The notes: a model not told the origin generated them from the sequence alone. DNA of 64,000 bases from an uncultured Faecalibacterium sp. (GCA_934511465.1 CAKSWG010000002.1:62001-126000), one strand, 5' to 3'. Shown: positions 36,007 to 45,620, counted from the stretch's first letter. Translations and numbers: made by a program.

Positions 36007-36654
36007 TCAGAGCCGGAAACACTTCTGGATCGATGCGTATTTTCCCAAAACCAGCATACTTTCATCCCGGCACAGCTGCGTATCCGGCGTGATGCTCATA
36101 TCGAGCTTTCCGTCTTTTTTCAGTGCAAGAATGTTGATGTTATACTTTTTTCGGATATTGATCTCGCCGATCGTGCGATCCATCCATTCCGGCGGAATGG
36201 TCACTTCCATGATGGCGTGGTCGTCCTGCAGCTCGATATAATCCAGAATGTGTTCGGAGCTGTATCGGATCGCTGCCCACTTTGCCAGCTGCTTTTCCGG
36301 GTAGACCACTTCATCCGCACCGTTGCGCAGCAGAAACTTGGCTTGTACATCCCGCTCTGCACGCGAGACCACAAGCTTTGCGCCCAGCTCCTTGAGCAGT
36401 GATGTTGTTTCCAGCGAGCTTTGAAAATTGCCGCCGATGGTTACGATACACACATCAAAATTGCCGACACCAAGGGAGCGCAGAAAGTATTCGCTGGTGC
36501 TGTCACCGATCTGTGCATTCGTCACATAGGAAAGCACGGCGTTCACACGGTCTTCGTTGCTGTCGATCGCCATGACCTGATGACCCAGCTCATTCAGTTC
36601 CTGCGCAATATGGCGGCCAAAACGGCCAAGCCCAATCAAAAGAATCGATTTCAT
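36007..36654 (-). CDS. ktrA: Potassium uptake regulatory subunit KtrA/TrkA
   Basis: This 215-residue cytoplasmic subunit gates the membrane subunit KtrB. Residues 1-135 form the RCK N domain with the nucleotide-binding loop LLIGLGRFGRHIAQEL; residues 140-215 form the RCK C domain, a known c-di-AMP site in the family. It starts 11 bases after ktrB ends, with AGGAGAC upstream. Confidence 0.93.
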   Translation of the reverse strand: MKSILLIGLGRFGRHIAQELNELGHQVMAIDSNEDRVNAVLSYVTNAQIGDSTSEYFLRSLGVGNFDVCIVTIGGNFQSSLETTSLLKELGAKLVVSRAERDVQAKFLLRNGADEVVYPEKQLAKWAAIRYSSEHILDYIELQDDHAIMEVTIPPEWMDRTIGEINIRKKYNINILALKKDGKLDMSITPDTQLCRDESMLVLGKYASIQKCFRL

Positions 36655-36665
36655 ACTTGTCTCCT

Positions 36666-38003
36666 TTATCCGATTGCGATCTTCTCCTGCGGCAGACGAG
36701 AGTGGGCAGGGCTGCTGCCAAATGCCGCATAGATCAACGTCAATCCGCCAACACGTCCCAAAAACATCAGTGCGATCAGCACCCCCTGCGAAAGGATGCC
36801 CAACTGCGGTGTGATGCCCAATGTCAGACCTACCGTTGCCACAGCCGAAGCAGTCTCATACAAACAGACTGACATCGGCAGCTGCTCTGCCGCAGCAATG
36901 ACAAAGGCTCCGAGGAAGAACAGCGTCAAATACATCCCTGCGATCGTAGCAGCATTCTTGACCGCGGAACCATCTATGCGCCGCCCGAAAAATTCGGCAT
37001 CTTCTCTGCGGCGGAAGGTCGCCCACATATTGGCCAGCAGAACGGCAAATGTTGTGGTTTTCATGCCGCCTGCCGTGGAGCCGGGCGAACCGCCCAACAG
37101 CATCAGAACCACCATCAATGCCTGTGAAGTGCTGCCCATCGCAGCAAGATCAGCGGTGTTAAAACCGGCAGTACGAGGGGTAACGGATTGGAACATCGAC
37201 AATAAAATGCGCTGCCGGGCAGAGCCTGCCGTGAACTCGAAGCAATAAAAGTACAGCGTCGGCAGTACCAGAAGAAATGCCGTTGTGACAAGGATCACCT
37301 TGCTCTGCATCCGATAACGGTGAAAATCAAGGCGATATGTACAAATGTCCTCCCATGTCAGAAAGCCAAGGCCGCCAAAGACGATCAGGGCCGCGATCAC
37401 TGTGGTAAGCAATGGGTTTCCTGCATACTGTGTCAGCGAAACAAATTTTGCCCCCTCTGTTCCCAGCAGGTCAAACCCGGCATTGCAGAACGCCGAAATG
37501 GAATGAAACAATGCGTACCAGATCCCGCGCAAACCATAATCGGCGCAAAATGTCGGCAGCAGCAGTGCAGCACCGGCCAATTCAAACAGGGCGGTGATCC
37601 GCAGAATAAAGCCTGTCAGCCGCACGATGCCGCCCATCTGCGGGGCAGCCGTAGCTTCCTGCATCGTGCTGCGCTGCTTGAGGGAGATCTTTCGCCCGGA
37701 AAGCAGCGCAAAGGCAGCACCTACCGTAATGACGCCCAATCCTCCGATCTGGATCAGAAGAAGGATCACACTCTGCCCGAATGCCGACCAGTAGCTGCCG
37801 GTATCCTGTACCACAAGTCCGGTCACGCAAAGGGCAGAGGTGGAGGTAAACAGCGCCTCATGGAACGGTGTAACGCACCGCTGCTGTGCAGCGATCGGGA
37901 GCATCAGAAGCAATGCGCCCACCAGATCAACTGCCGCAAAACCTGCAATAATGACCTGAAAAGAAGAAAAACGGTGCTGCCTGTAACGAGGATATTGAAT
38001 CAT
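36666..38003 (-). CDS. ktrB: Potassium transporter membrane subunit KtrB/TrkH
   Basis: The 445-residue membrane protein has the four pore-helix repeats of the Trk/Ktr/HKT family, with filter-like Gly residues in TSALCVTGLV, AFCNAGFD, PRTAGFNT and VATVGLTLG. It forms the K+ (Na+-dependent) channel dimer with a KtrA ring. It is the first gene of the unit ktrB-ktrA-peptide-kdpD-kdpE. The 165 bases upstream contain TATACT-like boxes but no pair I would call. Confidence 0.93.
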   Translation of the reverse strand: MIQYPRYRQHRFSSFQVIIAGFAAVDLVGALLLMLPIAAQQRCVTPFHEALFTSTSALCVTGLVVQDTGSYWSAFGQSVILLLIQIGGLGVITVGAAFALLSGRKISLKQRSTMQEATAAPQMGGIVRLTGFILRITALFELAGAALLLPTFCADYGLRGIWYALFHSISAFCNAGFDLLGTEGAKFVSLTQYAGNPLLTTVIAALIVFGGLGFLTWEDICTYRLDFHRYRMQSKVILVTTAFLLVLPTLYFYCFEFTAGSARQRILLSMFQSVTPRTAGFNTADLAAMGSTSQALMVVLMLLGGSPGSTAGGMKTTTFAVLLANMWATFRRREDAEFFGRRIDGSAVKNAATIAGMYLTLFFLGAFVIAAAEQLPMSVCLYETASAVATVGLTLGITPQLGILSQGVLIALMFLGRVGGLTLIYAAFGSSPAHSRLPQEKIAIG

Positions 38004-38115
38004 AAAAGCTCCTTTACCTATCCGTGTGCATAAAGATTAGCATGGAACAGATAAAAGAGCCGTAAAGAAAATTGTAGAAGTATAAAGATTCCATTAAAAT
38101 CGATCAGCCAACACT

Positions 38116-38164
38116 AAAAAATGCCGGACATCACCAGCGCAAAAAAGCGGTAATGTCCAGCATT
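38116..38164 (-). terminator. Terminator-like hairpin beside the DUF6061 remnant
   Basis: An 11- to 12-bp imperfect stem (38120-38131 with 38153-38164) is followed on the minus strand by six T. Confidence 0.65.
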
Positions 38165-38167
38165 TAT

Positions 38168-38404
38168 TCAGATCTCTGACCCATGGCTCCCAGCCGCATT
38201 CTTCAAATATTCCTCTGGGTCACCATTCAGGATCAAATCCGCATAGCCCAGCGGGTCATTGTAAATAAGGCAGTCCAACTCTGCCCGCTGCGCCATGGTA
38301 GCATTCAGCGCATCCTCGACCCCCGGCACAGCGGGCGGAACTGGACTGGCTGCTGTACCCAGCCATCCTTGCCTGCTGGAACAGCGAGGAAGGCCAACGG
38401 TCAC
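38168..38404 (-). pseudogene. Rearranged DUF6061-like gene remnant
   Basis: The C-terminal 50 codons (GVEDALNATMAQRAELD to the end) closely match the intact small gene at 48196-48447. The N-terminal half is unrelated: the opposite strand there (38321-38359) matches the AQRAELDWLLY part of the other homologue at 49013-49261, so two inverted gene pieces are joined. A third scrap matching the gene's last codons lies at about 38655-38675. The rest of 38405-38726 holds several stem-loops (38457-38475, 38560-38580, 38616-38650) and no gene. Confidence 0.7.
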
Positions 38405-38615
38405 TTGTCGGGGCGAGGCCCCTCCATCTTGCTAACGCAAGACCGTTCGGTCGCTTAAAAGCCCCACTGGGGCTTTCATTGCTCCGCTGCGCTGCGCAAA
38501 CGCGAGCTTGCCTATGGCAGGCGGAACAGGCCCATCACGCCGCCAGCAAAGAGAAACAGAGCGTTCCCGACGGGGAACGCCCTGTTGTACATATCGTTAT
38601 CGTACGTGGATTTTT

Positions 38616-38650
38616 CAGGGTGCGTCCGGGTGGGCGCACCCTGTTTTTGT
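38616..38650 (+). terminator. Hairpin with T tail in the remnant region
   Basis: AGGGTGCG pairs with CGCACCCT and is followed by TGTTTTTG. The flanking bases repeat at 48169-48212, just past the intact DUF6061 gene. Confidence 0.5.
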
Positions 38651-38726
38651 TTTGCCTTTAATTTTCTAACCCATGGTTTCCGGCCACCGGCCTGTATGAT
38701 TTGCTACAGGTCGTTGGCCGGTTCTG

Positions 38727-39659
38727 TTATTTTTCGATTTCTTCCAATGTAGGCATAGCAGGGATAGCACCGTGGCGGCTGGTGGTGATGCTGGCAGCTT
38801 TGTTGGCAAAGGCCAGAATGCTTTCCAGTTTGTCCACAGTCAGGGTGTCCAGCTCCTCCTTGCAGAGCTTGGACAGGGCAGCCCCAAAGAAGGTATCGCC
38901 TGCGCCGTTGGTGTCGCCCACCTTGCAGGGAACGCCAGCCACATGGCCGGTCTTGTCCCCAAAGCGGTAGAATACGCCGTTTGCACCCAAGGTGACGAAA
39001 ATCAGCCGGATGCCGTTCTGTGCCAGTTGTGCCGTGCCGCTTTCGCAGTCGGTGGTGCCGGTGAGCAGGGGCAGCTCTTCATCGGAAACTTTCAGAATAT
39101 CCACCAGCGGCAGGGGAGCTTTCATCTGGGCAATGGCATCCTCTTTGTTCTTCCAGAGGTTGGCACGGTAGTTGGGGTCATAAGTAATGACAGCACCCAG
39201 CTTTTTGGCGCGGGCGGCAGCATCCAGTGTGGCAGTGCGGGAGGGGTCAGCGGTGAGGCTGACCGAGCCAAAGTGCACGATTTTGGCAGCCTTCAGAGCT
39301 TCCTCCGAAATGTCCTCTTTGCACAGCATCACATCGGCATTGGCGCTGCGGTAGAAGCTGAAATCCCGCTCACCGGCGGCATCCACCGAGACCACCGCCA
39401 TGGTGGTGGGGTGGTCTGCGTCCACAGCCACGCCGGAAACATCCACCTTGTTTTCTGCCAGAACCTCTTTCAGGTAGCGGCCAAAGGCATCTGCACCCAC
39501 CTTGCCGATAAAGGCGGTCTGTGCCCCCAGCCGGGCGGCTGCCACTGCCAGATTGGCCGGGGCACCGCCGGGATTTGCGGCAAACTGCGGAATGCCCTTT
39601 TCGTCCTTACCGGTCTGGGTCAGGTCGATCAAAACTTCACCGATCGTTACAATATCCAT
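38727..39659 (-). CDS. scrK: Fructokinase (PfkB family)
   Basis: This 310-residue ribokinase-family enzyme should phosphorylate fructose released from sucrose. It has the N-terminal GEVLIDLT and NPGGAPANLAVAAARLG motif and the C-terminal catalytic GDTNGAGDTFFGA. AAAGGAG precedes the ATG. It is the last gene of the raffinose/sucrose operon, 11 bases after the amylosucrase-like gene. Fructose as substrate is inferred from context. Confidence 0.92.
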   Translation of the reverse strand: MDIVTIGEVLIDLTQTGKDEKGIPQFAANPGGAPANLAVAAARLGAQTAFIGKVGADAFGRYLKEVLAENKVDVSGVAVDADHPTTMAVVSVDAAGERDFSFYRSANADVMLCKEDISEEALKAAKIVHFGSVSLTADPSRTATLDAAARAKKLGAVITYDPNYRANLWKNKEDAIAQMKAPLPLVDILKVSDEELPLLTGTTDCESGTAQLAQNGIRLIFVTLGANGVFYRFGDKTGHVAGVPCKVGDTNGAGDTFFGAALSKLCKEELDTLTVDKLESILAFANKAASITTSRHGAIPAMPTLEEIEK

Positions 39660-39670
39660 GGCTGCTCCTT

Positions 39671-41497
39671 TCAGCGGCGCACCAGCAGTGCCTGATACGG
39701 CTTCAGTTCCACATCCGCCAACCAGACCGGCTTGCCATCGGCGGTCTTATACTCGCCGCCCAGCGCATCCAGACTTGCCCCTGCCGGGTACTCGGTAAAG
39801 TTGAACAGGCCCACCAGTGTTTCCTTGCCGCGCTTGCGCACCAGCGCCAGCACGCCGGGGTTGTGGCTGTCCCATGTGGTCACCCACGTATCCGGGGCAA
39901 AGCAGGGGTCTGCCCGCATTTGGCGCAGCTGCTCCATGCCCTGCCACAGCTGGTTTTGCAGCGTACCCTTCCGGGTGCGCTGCTTTGCGTCCTCCCAGTT
40001 GAATTTGCTGCGGTGCAGATTGCGGCTGTCCTCCACACGGTCGGGGTCGTTTTTGTAGTCCCAGCCATTGAGCTGGGCGATCTCATCGCCGCAGTTCAGC
40101 ATGGGGAAGCCCTGCAAAAACGCCATGGCAGTGTGCAGCAAAAGGTCACGCTTCACCGCATAGTCCAGTGCGGTCTTGTCGTTCTTTTCCAGTGCCTGCT
40201 CCACGCCGCACAGGCTGGCGGTGGTGCCGCAGCTCCGGGCATCGCCGGTGGCAGGGTCGTAGTTGTACAGCTCACCCTTTGCCCAGCTGCCGGGGAAATT
40301 GCCCTCGTAGAAATGGTACAGATATTCTTTATGTTTCTGCGGGTCAATGCCCAGTCGCTTCTCCACGGCCTCGTCCAGACCCCAGCCGATGTCATCGTGG
40401 CAGCGCAGATAGTTCACGAACCAGCAGTTGTCCGGCAGGGCGTGGAGGGCATCCAGCTGGGCTTTCAGTAGCCGGGTATCCCGGCTGGCAAGGGCACCCC
40501 ACAGGTTGACCATGGTGGACACGTTGTAGAGCATGTGGCATTCCGGCTTTTCCGGGGTACCGAAATAAGCCGCCAGCTCCTTGGGAGCCATGACCACCTC
40601 GCCCTTGAGGATGACCGCCGGGCAGACGCATTCCAGCACCATGCGGAGCATCCGCACGATGGTGTGTACCTGGGGCAGATTGCGGCAGGTGGTGCCCAGT
40701 TGCTTCCAGATATAGGGCACTGCATCAATGCGGAACACCTCTACGCCGAGGTTTGCCAGATGCAGGATGCTCTTGGTCATGTCCACGAACACCGCCGGGT
40801 TTGCGTAGTTTAAGTCCCACTGGTAGTCGTGGAAGGTGGTCAGCACCCACTTGTGCATCTCCTCGCACCATGTAAAATTGCCGGGCGCAGTGTTGGGGAA
40901 CACCTGCGGCACCGTCTGCTCGTACTGGTCGGGGATGGTGCGGTCGTCATAGAGATGGTAATACGCCTGAAACCACGGGTCGCCCGCCTTTGCCGCCATG
41001 GCCCAGCGGTGGGTGCTGGCGGTGTGGTTCATGACAAAATCCAGACACAGGCTGATGCCGGCTTTCCGCAGTTCACGGGTCAGGTTTTCCAGATCCTTGT
41101 TCGTGCCAAGGGCAGGGTCTACGGTGTCGAAATCCTCCACCGCATAGCCGCCGTCGTTGTGGGGGTGGGGCATTTGCAGCAGGGGCATCAGGTGCAGATA
41201 GGTCAGCTTCTGCTCCTTGAGGTAGGGCAGTTTCTTTGCCAGTTCTTTCAGATTTCCGGCAAAGAGGTCGGTGTACATGGTCATGCCGAACATATTGCCA
41301 CGCTTGTACCACTCCGGGTCGGCAGAGCGTGCCTTGTCCAGTGCTTTCAGCTCGGCGCTGCGGGCGTTGTAGGCTTCTGCCATCTCCCGCTCCAGAACTT
41401 CCAGCCCTTCCCGGTTGTGGTACAGCTCCATGAACAGCCATTCCAGCTCGTCCTTATGGCGGGCAAAGCGGGTGGAAAATGCAGTTTGATCCTTCAT
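39671..41497 (-). CDS. GH13 amylosucrase-like (sucrose-acting) enzyme
   Basis: The 608-residue enzyme has an N-terminal helical domain (1-90), a catalytic barrel and a C-terminal beta domain. GH13 motifs are LCLDFVMNHTA, the nucleophile in EVFRIDAVPYIW, the acid in ILKGEVVMA, and YLRCHDDIGW. Length and the DGGYAVEDFDTVDPALG segment fit amylosucrase/sucrose hydrolase (GH13_4) rather than sucrose phosphorylase. No signal peptide, so cytoplasmic. It sits between the alpha-galactosidase (six-base gap) and fructokinase. Confidence 0.85.
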   Translation of the reverse strand: MKDQTAFSTRFARHKDELEWLFMELYHNREGLEVLEREMAEAYNARSAELKALDKARSADPEWYKRGNMFGMTMYTDLFAGNLKELAKKLPYLKEQKLTYLHLMPLLQMPHPHNDGGYAVEDFDTVDPALGTNKDLENLTRELRKAGISLCLDFVMNHTASTHRWAMAAKAGDPWFQAYYHLYDDRTIPDQYEQTVPQVFPNTAPGNFTWCEEMHKWVLTTFHDYQWDLNYANPAVFVDMTKSILHLANLGVEVFRIDAVPYIWKQLGTTCRNLPQVHTIVRMLRMVLECVCPAVILKGEVVMAPKELAAYFGTPEKPECHMLYNVSTMVNLWGALASRDTRLLKAQLDALHALPDNCWFVNYLRCHDDIGWGLDEAVEKRLGIDPQKHKEYLYHFYEGNFPGSWAKGELYNYDPATGDARSCGTTASLCGVEQALEKNDKTALDYAVKRDLLLHTAMAFLQGFPMLNCGDEIAQLNGWDYKNDPDRVEDSRNLHRSKFNWEDAKQRTRKGTLQNQLWQGMEQLRQMRADPCFAPDTWVTTWDSHNPGVLALVRKRGKETLVGLFNFTEYPAGASLDALGGEYKTADGKPVWLADVELKPYQALLVRR

Positions 41498-41503
41498 ATC
41501 CTT

Positions 41504-43762
41504 TTATCCTTTTCGTGTAAGATGAAGCTGCACGCTGGGGTAATCGCCAAACAGCTGCGGCAGGACAAGCCCCGCATACAGCAGGGTGCTGCCGCTGAAC
41601 CGCATTCCCTTGTGAATGCCGTCCTCTCTGGCGTTGCCGCCGTCGTGGGCATACTGGGAGCCGAAATAGTCGATGCCATCCAGCTCATACACAGCATCCT
41701 CTTCCAGCCCGCGGAAGCAGAGGTGGATGGGCAGGGGATTTGCCTGCGGATGGGTCACCACCAGATTCAGCAGTGCCTCGCTGCCGTCCTCTGCGGTAAA
41801 CTGCCATGCCGTGAAATAGGTGTTTTCTGCCGGGTCGGTCAGCCGGTAATAGTCGCCGGTACGGATCAGGTCGTTCAGCCGCTTGAACCGCTTGATCTGA
41901 TTTTTCACTGCGGTGCACTCGGCGCGCTTCAATTTGCCCAGATCCAGCTCGTAGCCAAAGGTGCCGCTCATGGCCACCACCGCGCGGGTGTCGATGGGGG
42001 TCGTGCGGCCGGTCTGGTGATTGGGGCAGGCAGAAACATGGGCACCCATGGTGCAGACCGGATAGCCAAAGGAGGTGCCGTGCTGGATCGTCAACCGTTC
42101 AATGGCATCGGTATCATCACTGCACCAGATCTGGGGATAGTAGCACAGCATTCCGGCATCAAAGCGTCCGCCGCCGCCTGCGCAGCCCTCGAACAGCACC
42201 TCCGGGAAGCCCTGCGTCAGCCGCTCTGCCAGCGCATAAACGCCCAGCATATAGCGGTGCATGATCTCACCCTGCTGCTCGGCAGGGAAAGCACGGCTGT
42301 ACACATCGCTCATGCTGCGGTTCATATCCCACTTGATATACTCGATGTGATGCTCCCGCAGCAGCTTGCCGATGGCTTCTGCCAGATAGTCCACCACCTC
42401 CGGGCGGGAGAGATCCAGCACCAGCTGGTTGCGTCCCATGGCGGGCTTGCGTCCGGGCAGGGTCAGCGCCCAGTCCGGGTGGGTGCGGTACAGCTGGGAG
42501 TTCTCATTGACCATTTCCGGCTCGATCCACAGACCGAATTTCATGCCCAGCGCATTGATCTGCCCGATCAGCGGGTCCAGTCCGCCGGGCAGCTTTTCGC
42601 AGTTCACGGTCCAGTCGCCCAGACCCTGATTGTCATCGTTCCGGGTACCGAACCAGCCATCGTCCAGCACCATCATCTCCACGCCGAGAGACGCCGCTTT
42701 TTCAGCGATCTTTACAATCTTTTCGGTGTTGAAATCAAAATAGGTGGCCTCCCAGTTGTTGATCAGCACCGGGCAGCGTTTGTCCTTCCACGGGCCGCGG
42801 CAGATGTTGCGCCGCAAAAAGCGGTGGTACTGCTGGGAAAGCGGGGTCAGACCCTCTGCCGCAAAGGAGAGGATCACCTCCGGGGTGTCAAAGGTCTCGC
42901 CCGGCTTCAGGTTCCATGCAAAGCGCTCCTCCTGAATGCCGCTCACTACCCGGACAAGCCCGGTCTGAGAGCGCTCCACGTCCATCTGGTAGCTGCCGGA
43001 ATAGACCATCATCACCCCGTAGCAGGCACCGCTGGTTTCCGTTGCATCCTGCTGGCAGAGGATCAGGAAGGGGTTATTGTGGTGGCTGGAGCTGCCCCGC
43101 ACCGAAGAAATGGTCTGGATATTGGTGCCCACAGCTTCCCGCTCCAGCTGCCGTTCCATAGCGTGTCTGCCGTGGAAATGCAGCAGATCCCATCTGCCAA
43201 AGGGCAGATCCAGACAGGCAGATGCCGCCTTGTCCAGCCGCAGCGGGGTATCTCCGTGGTTTGTCAGCCGCGCCGCGCGGGTGATGACATCCTGCTGTGC
43301 AAACACGCCGTACAGCAGCTCCAGCGTCAGACCGGTGGTCTCGTCCTGCATTCGGACGATCAGGGTCTCGGCATCGTTTTCCTCTGCGTGGGCACAGGGC
43401 AGACCGGTCAGCTGATATTTGCCCGCCTCCACCGTGTGGCTCACATAGGTAAAGTCTGCGCCAAAGGCACCACGGCTGTCGGCCACCGTCAGGCAGGACA
43501 GACGGAAATCGCCCACGTTGCAGCCGGTATACTCCTGCGGGAGCAGATCCGGGGAAATGCCCCGGTGGGTGCGGTAAGCGTAGTAATCCGGCGAGAATCC
43601 CCGGTCTGTGCGGGGATACAGCTGCATCAGATCCCCGGTGCCGATGGTTTTGCCGTAGTACAGATGCAGCAGATGCCCCAGCGCATCCACCTTCATGTGG
43701 TAGCTGGTATGGGCGGTCTCCAATACAAAAATGCGGGAGTCGGAATCAAATCGAATGCTCAT
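41504..43762 (-). CDS. Alpha-galactosidase (GH36)
   Basis: The 752-residue cytoplasmic enzyme removes galactose from raffinose-type sugars. It has the N-terminal beta-supersandwich, the barrel with nucleophile Asp in YIKWDMNRSMSD, acid/base Asp in WCSDDTDAIER, and substrate-binding WEATYFDF and GWFGTRNDD; length is typical. GAGGTG precedes the ATG. A terminator-like hairpin lies between it and the transporter genes upstream, so its expression may be lower or separately tuned. Confidence 0.95.
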   Translation of the reverse strand: MSIRFDSDSRIFVLETAHTSYHMKVDALGHLLHLYYGKTIGTGDLMQLYPRTDRGFSPDYYAYRTHRGISPDLLPQEYTGCNVGDFRLSCLTVADSRGAFGADFTYVSHTVEAGKYQLTGLPCAHAEENDAETLIVRMQDETTGLTLELLYGVFAQQDVITRAARLTNHGDTPLRLDKAASACLDLPFGRWDLLHFHGRHAMERQLEREAVGTNIQTISSVRGSSSHHNNPFLILCQQDATETSGACYGVMMVYSGSYQMDVERSQTGLVRVVSGIQEERFAWNLKPGETFDTPEVILSFAAEGLTPLSQQYHRFLRRNICRGPWKDKRCPVLINNWEATYFDFNTEKIVKIAEKAASLGVEMMVLDDGWFGTRNDDNQGLGDWTVNCEKLPGGLDPLIGQINALGMKFGLWIEPEMVNENSQLYRTHPDWALTLPGRKPAMGRNQLVLDLSRPEVVDYLAEAIGKLLREHHIEYIKWDMNRSMSDVYSRAFPAEQQGEIMHRYMLGVYALAERLTQGFPEVLFEGCAGGGGRFDAGMLCYYPQIWCSDDTDAIERLTIQHGTSFGYPVCTMGAHVSACPNHQTGRTTPIDTRAVVAMSGTFGYELDLGKLKRAECTAVKNQIKRFKRLNDLIRTGDYYRLTDPAENTYFTAWQFTAEDGSEALLNLVVTHPQANPLPIHLCFRGLEEDAVYELDGIDYFGSQYAHDGGNAREDGIHKGMRFSGSTLLYAGLVLPQLFGDYPSVQLHLTRKG

Positions 43763-43794
43763 TGGTTCAACACCTCAACGAGATTATTTTTAAT

Positions 43795-43846
43795 AAAAAT
43801 GCCGACAGGCAGGCGGTCGTGTCGGAACGGCTACCCGCCTGTCGGC
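43795..43846 (-). terminator. Hairpin with T tail between transporter and alpha-galactosidase genes
   Basis: GCCGACAGGC (43801-43810) pairs perfectly with GCCTGTCGGC (43837-43846); the minus strand then reads ATTTTTATT. It lies inside the operon and could cause partial termination or protect the upstream mRNA. Confidence 0.65.
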
Positions 43847-43872
43847 TATGATGAAGGAGAAATGTGAATTGC

Positions 43873-44709
43873 TTATTTACCGCCGGTCATGGCAATGCCC
43901 TGAATAAACTGCTTCTGGAAGATCAGGTACAGGATCACCATGGGGATCATGGCCAGCAGGCTGCCTGCCATCAGCACCGGGAAGTTGGTGGTGTACTGAC
44001 CGTTCAGGGTGGAAAGGCCGGCAGACAGGGTCATCATGTTCAGATCGGTGTTGCAGATCAGCGGCCACATCAGGTCGGCATAAGCGAACACCGCCGTAAA
44101 GATGGCCAGCGCCGCCATGCTGGGGCCGGTCAGCGGCAGCATGACCTTGACGAAGGTCTGCCACTTGTTGCAGCCGTCCAGATACGCTGCCTCTGCGATC
44201 TCGTTGGGGATGCCCAGATACGCCTGCCGCAAAAAGAAGGTGCCGAAGGCGCTGACCAGACCGGGGAACACCAGCGCGAAGATGGAGTTGGTGGCGCCCA
44301 TCTTTGCCAGCATCTGGTACTGCGGAATAATGAAGATCTGGCTCGGCAGCATCATCTGGATCAGCACCAGACTGAACAGCAGCTTTTTGCAGGGGAATTC
44401 CAGCTTAGCGAAGGCATAGCCCGCCATGGAGCTGAACACCACCGCAAAGATCACACGGAACAGGATCAGCAGACCCGTATTGAGGTAGAGGTTGGTAAAG
44501 GGCAGGCTCTGCAATGCCTTGACAAAGCTGTCCAGATTCCAATGGGAGGGCAGGATCTGCGGCGGGATCGCCATAGATTCGGCCTGCGTCTTGAAGCTGG
44601 TGAGCACCATCCATACAAAGGGGAAGATCATGCTGATGCTGCCGAGGATCAAGACCAGATAGGTAAAGAACGTTACGACATTCTTTCTGGTTTTCAGACT
44701 GGCATTCAT
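43873..44709 (-). CDS. Sugar ABC transporter permease (MalG/MsmG type)
   Basis: This 278-residue permease has six membrane helices and the cytoplasmic EAA loop (EIAEAAYLDGCNKWQTFVKVMLPLTGP is split by the family Gly). It pairs with the permease just upstream (three-base gap) to import an oligosaccharide. No ATPase gene is in the operon, so it probably uses a shared MsmK-type ATPase, as is common in Firmicutes. Confidence 0.92.
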   Translation of the reverse strand: MNASLKTRKNVVTFFTYLVLILGSISMIFPFVWMVLTSFKTQAESMAIPPQILPSHWNLDSFVKALQSLPFTNLYLNTGLLILFRVIFAVVFSSMAGYAFAKLEFPCKKLLFSLVLIQMMLPSQIFIIPQYQMLAKMGATNSIFALVFPGLVSAFGTFFLRQAYLGIPNEIAEAAYLDGCNKWQTFVKVMLPLTGPSMAALAIFTAVFAYADLMWPLICNTDLNMMTLSAGLSTLNGQYTTNFPVLMAGSLLAMIPMVILYLIFQKQFIQGIAMTGGK

Positions 44710-44712
44710 AGT

Positions 44713-45597
44713 TTACACCTCGTAATTGACCCACTTCTTCTGACCAATGAACTGCACCAGCGTGACCAGACCGATCAGCAGCACGGTCCACACTACAATG
44801 GCCGATGCGTAGCCCTTATTGCCGGCAACAAAGCTCTCGCGGTAGAACAGATACATCAGGCTCTGTGCGCTGGTCAGCGCAGGGTTGGTCTGATCCACCA
44901 TCATGTAGATCAGATCGTAGACCTTCAGGGAAGCCATCAGGCGCATGATGAGCACCACAAACAGGGTGGGCGACACCATGGGCAGCGTAATGCTGAAGAA
45001 CTGGCGGATCTTGGATGCACCGTCCAGCTCGGCGGCTTCGTACAGGGACTGGGAAATGTTCTGGATGCCGGACAGCAGCAGCACGGCGTCGTAGCCGATG
45101 GAGCTCCAGATGGAAACGATGGCGCAGGTGACCAGAACGATCTTGGGGTCGGTCAGCCAGCGGATGTTCGCGCCAAGGACCTGATTCAGAATGCCGTACT
45201 CCGCATTGAAGATCCACTTCCAGACCATTGCCACCGCAGCAGGAGCCACCACCATGGGCAGGAAGAAGATGGCGCGGAAGGCGGTCTTGCCCTTGATCTT
45301 TGCGTTCAGCAGCACTGCCACGATCAGCGCCAGAAAAACGCCCACCGGCACAGTGAGGATGCAGAAGTAGATGGAGTTCCAGTTTGCCTTCCAGAATTCC
45401 GCATTGCGGAACATTTCAAGGTAGTTTTCCAGACCGCAGAACTGATAGGCTCCAAAGGCTTTCGTCTTGGAAAAGCTCATGTAGATGGTCTGGAAGAAGG
45501 GGATGATATTCAGGATCATCAGACCGATGATGGTGGGAGCGATCATGACCAGCCCCCAGAAACGCCCATCCCGGCCCAGCTTTGATGTGCTTTTCAT
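44713..45597 (-). CDS. Sugar ABC transporter permease (MalF/MsmF type)
   Basis: The 294-residue permease has six predicted helices and an EAA loop beginning LYEAAELDGASKIRQFF. The ATG at 45597 has GGGAGGAA upstream and is preferred to a frame start seven codons earlier. It follows the binding-protein gene by 23 bases and precedes the second permease. Confidence 0.92.
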   Translation of the reverse strand: MKSTSKLGRDGRFWGLVMIAPTIIGLMILNIIPFFQTIYMSFSKTKAFGAYQFCGLENYLEMFRNAEFWKANWNSIYFCILTVPVGVFLALIVAVLLNAKIKGKTAFRAIFFLPMVVAPAAVAMVWKWIFNAEYGILNQVLGANIRWLTDPKIVLVTCAIVSIWSSIGYDAVLLLSGIQNISQSLYEAAELDGASKIRQFFSITLPMVSPTLFVVLIMRLMASLKVYDLIYMMVDQTNPALTSAQSLMYLFYRESFVAGNKGYASAIVVWTVLLIGLVTLVQFIGQKKWVNYEV

Positions 45598-45620
45598 TTG
45601 GTTCCTCCCAAGCTGCATTT

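Noticed and set aside
38004-38168. c-di-AMP (ydaO) riboswitch before ktrB
   Set aside because: The gap is too short and lacks the expected complex GC-rich stems.
40829-43867. A 1012-codon open frame antisense to the alpha-galactosidase gene
   Set aside because: The minus strand encodes a full GH36 enzyme with catalytic motifs; the plus frame is His/Gln/Val-rich without any recognisable fold.
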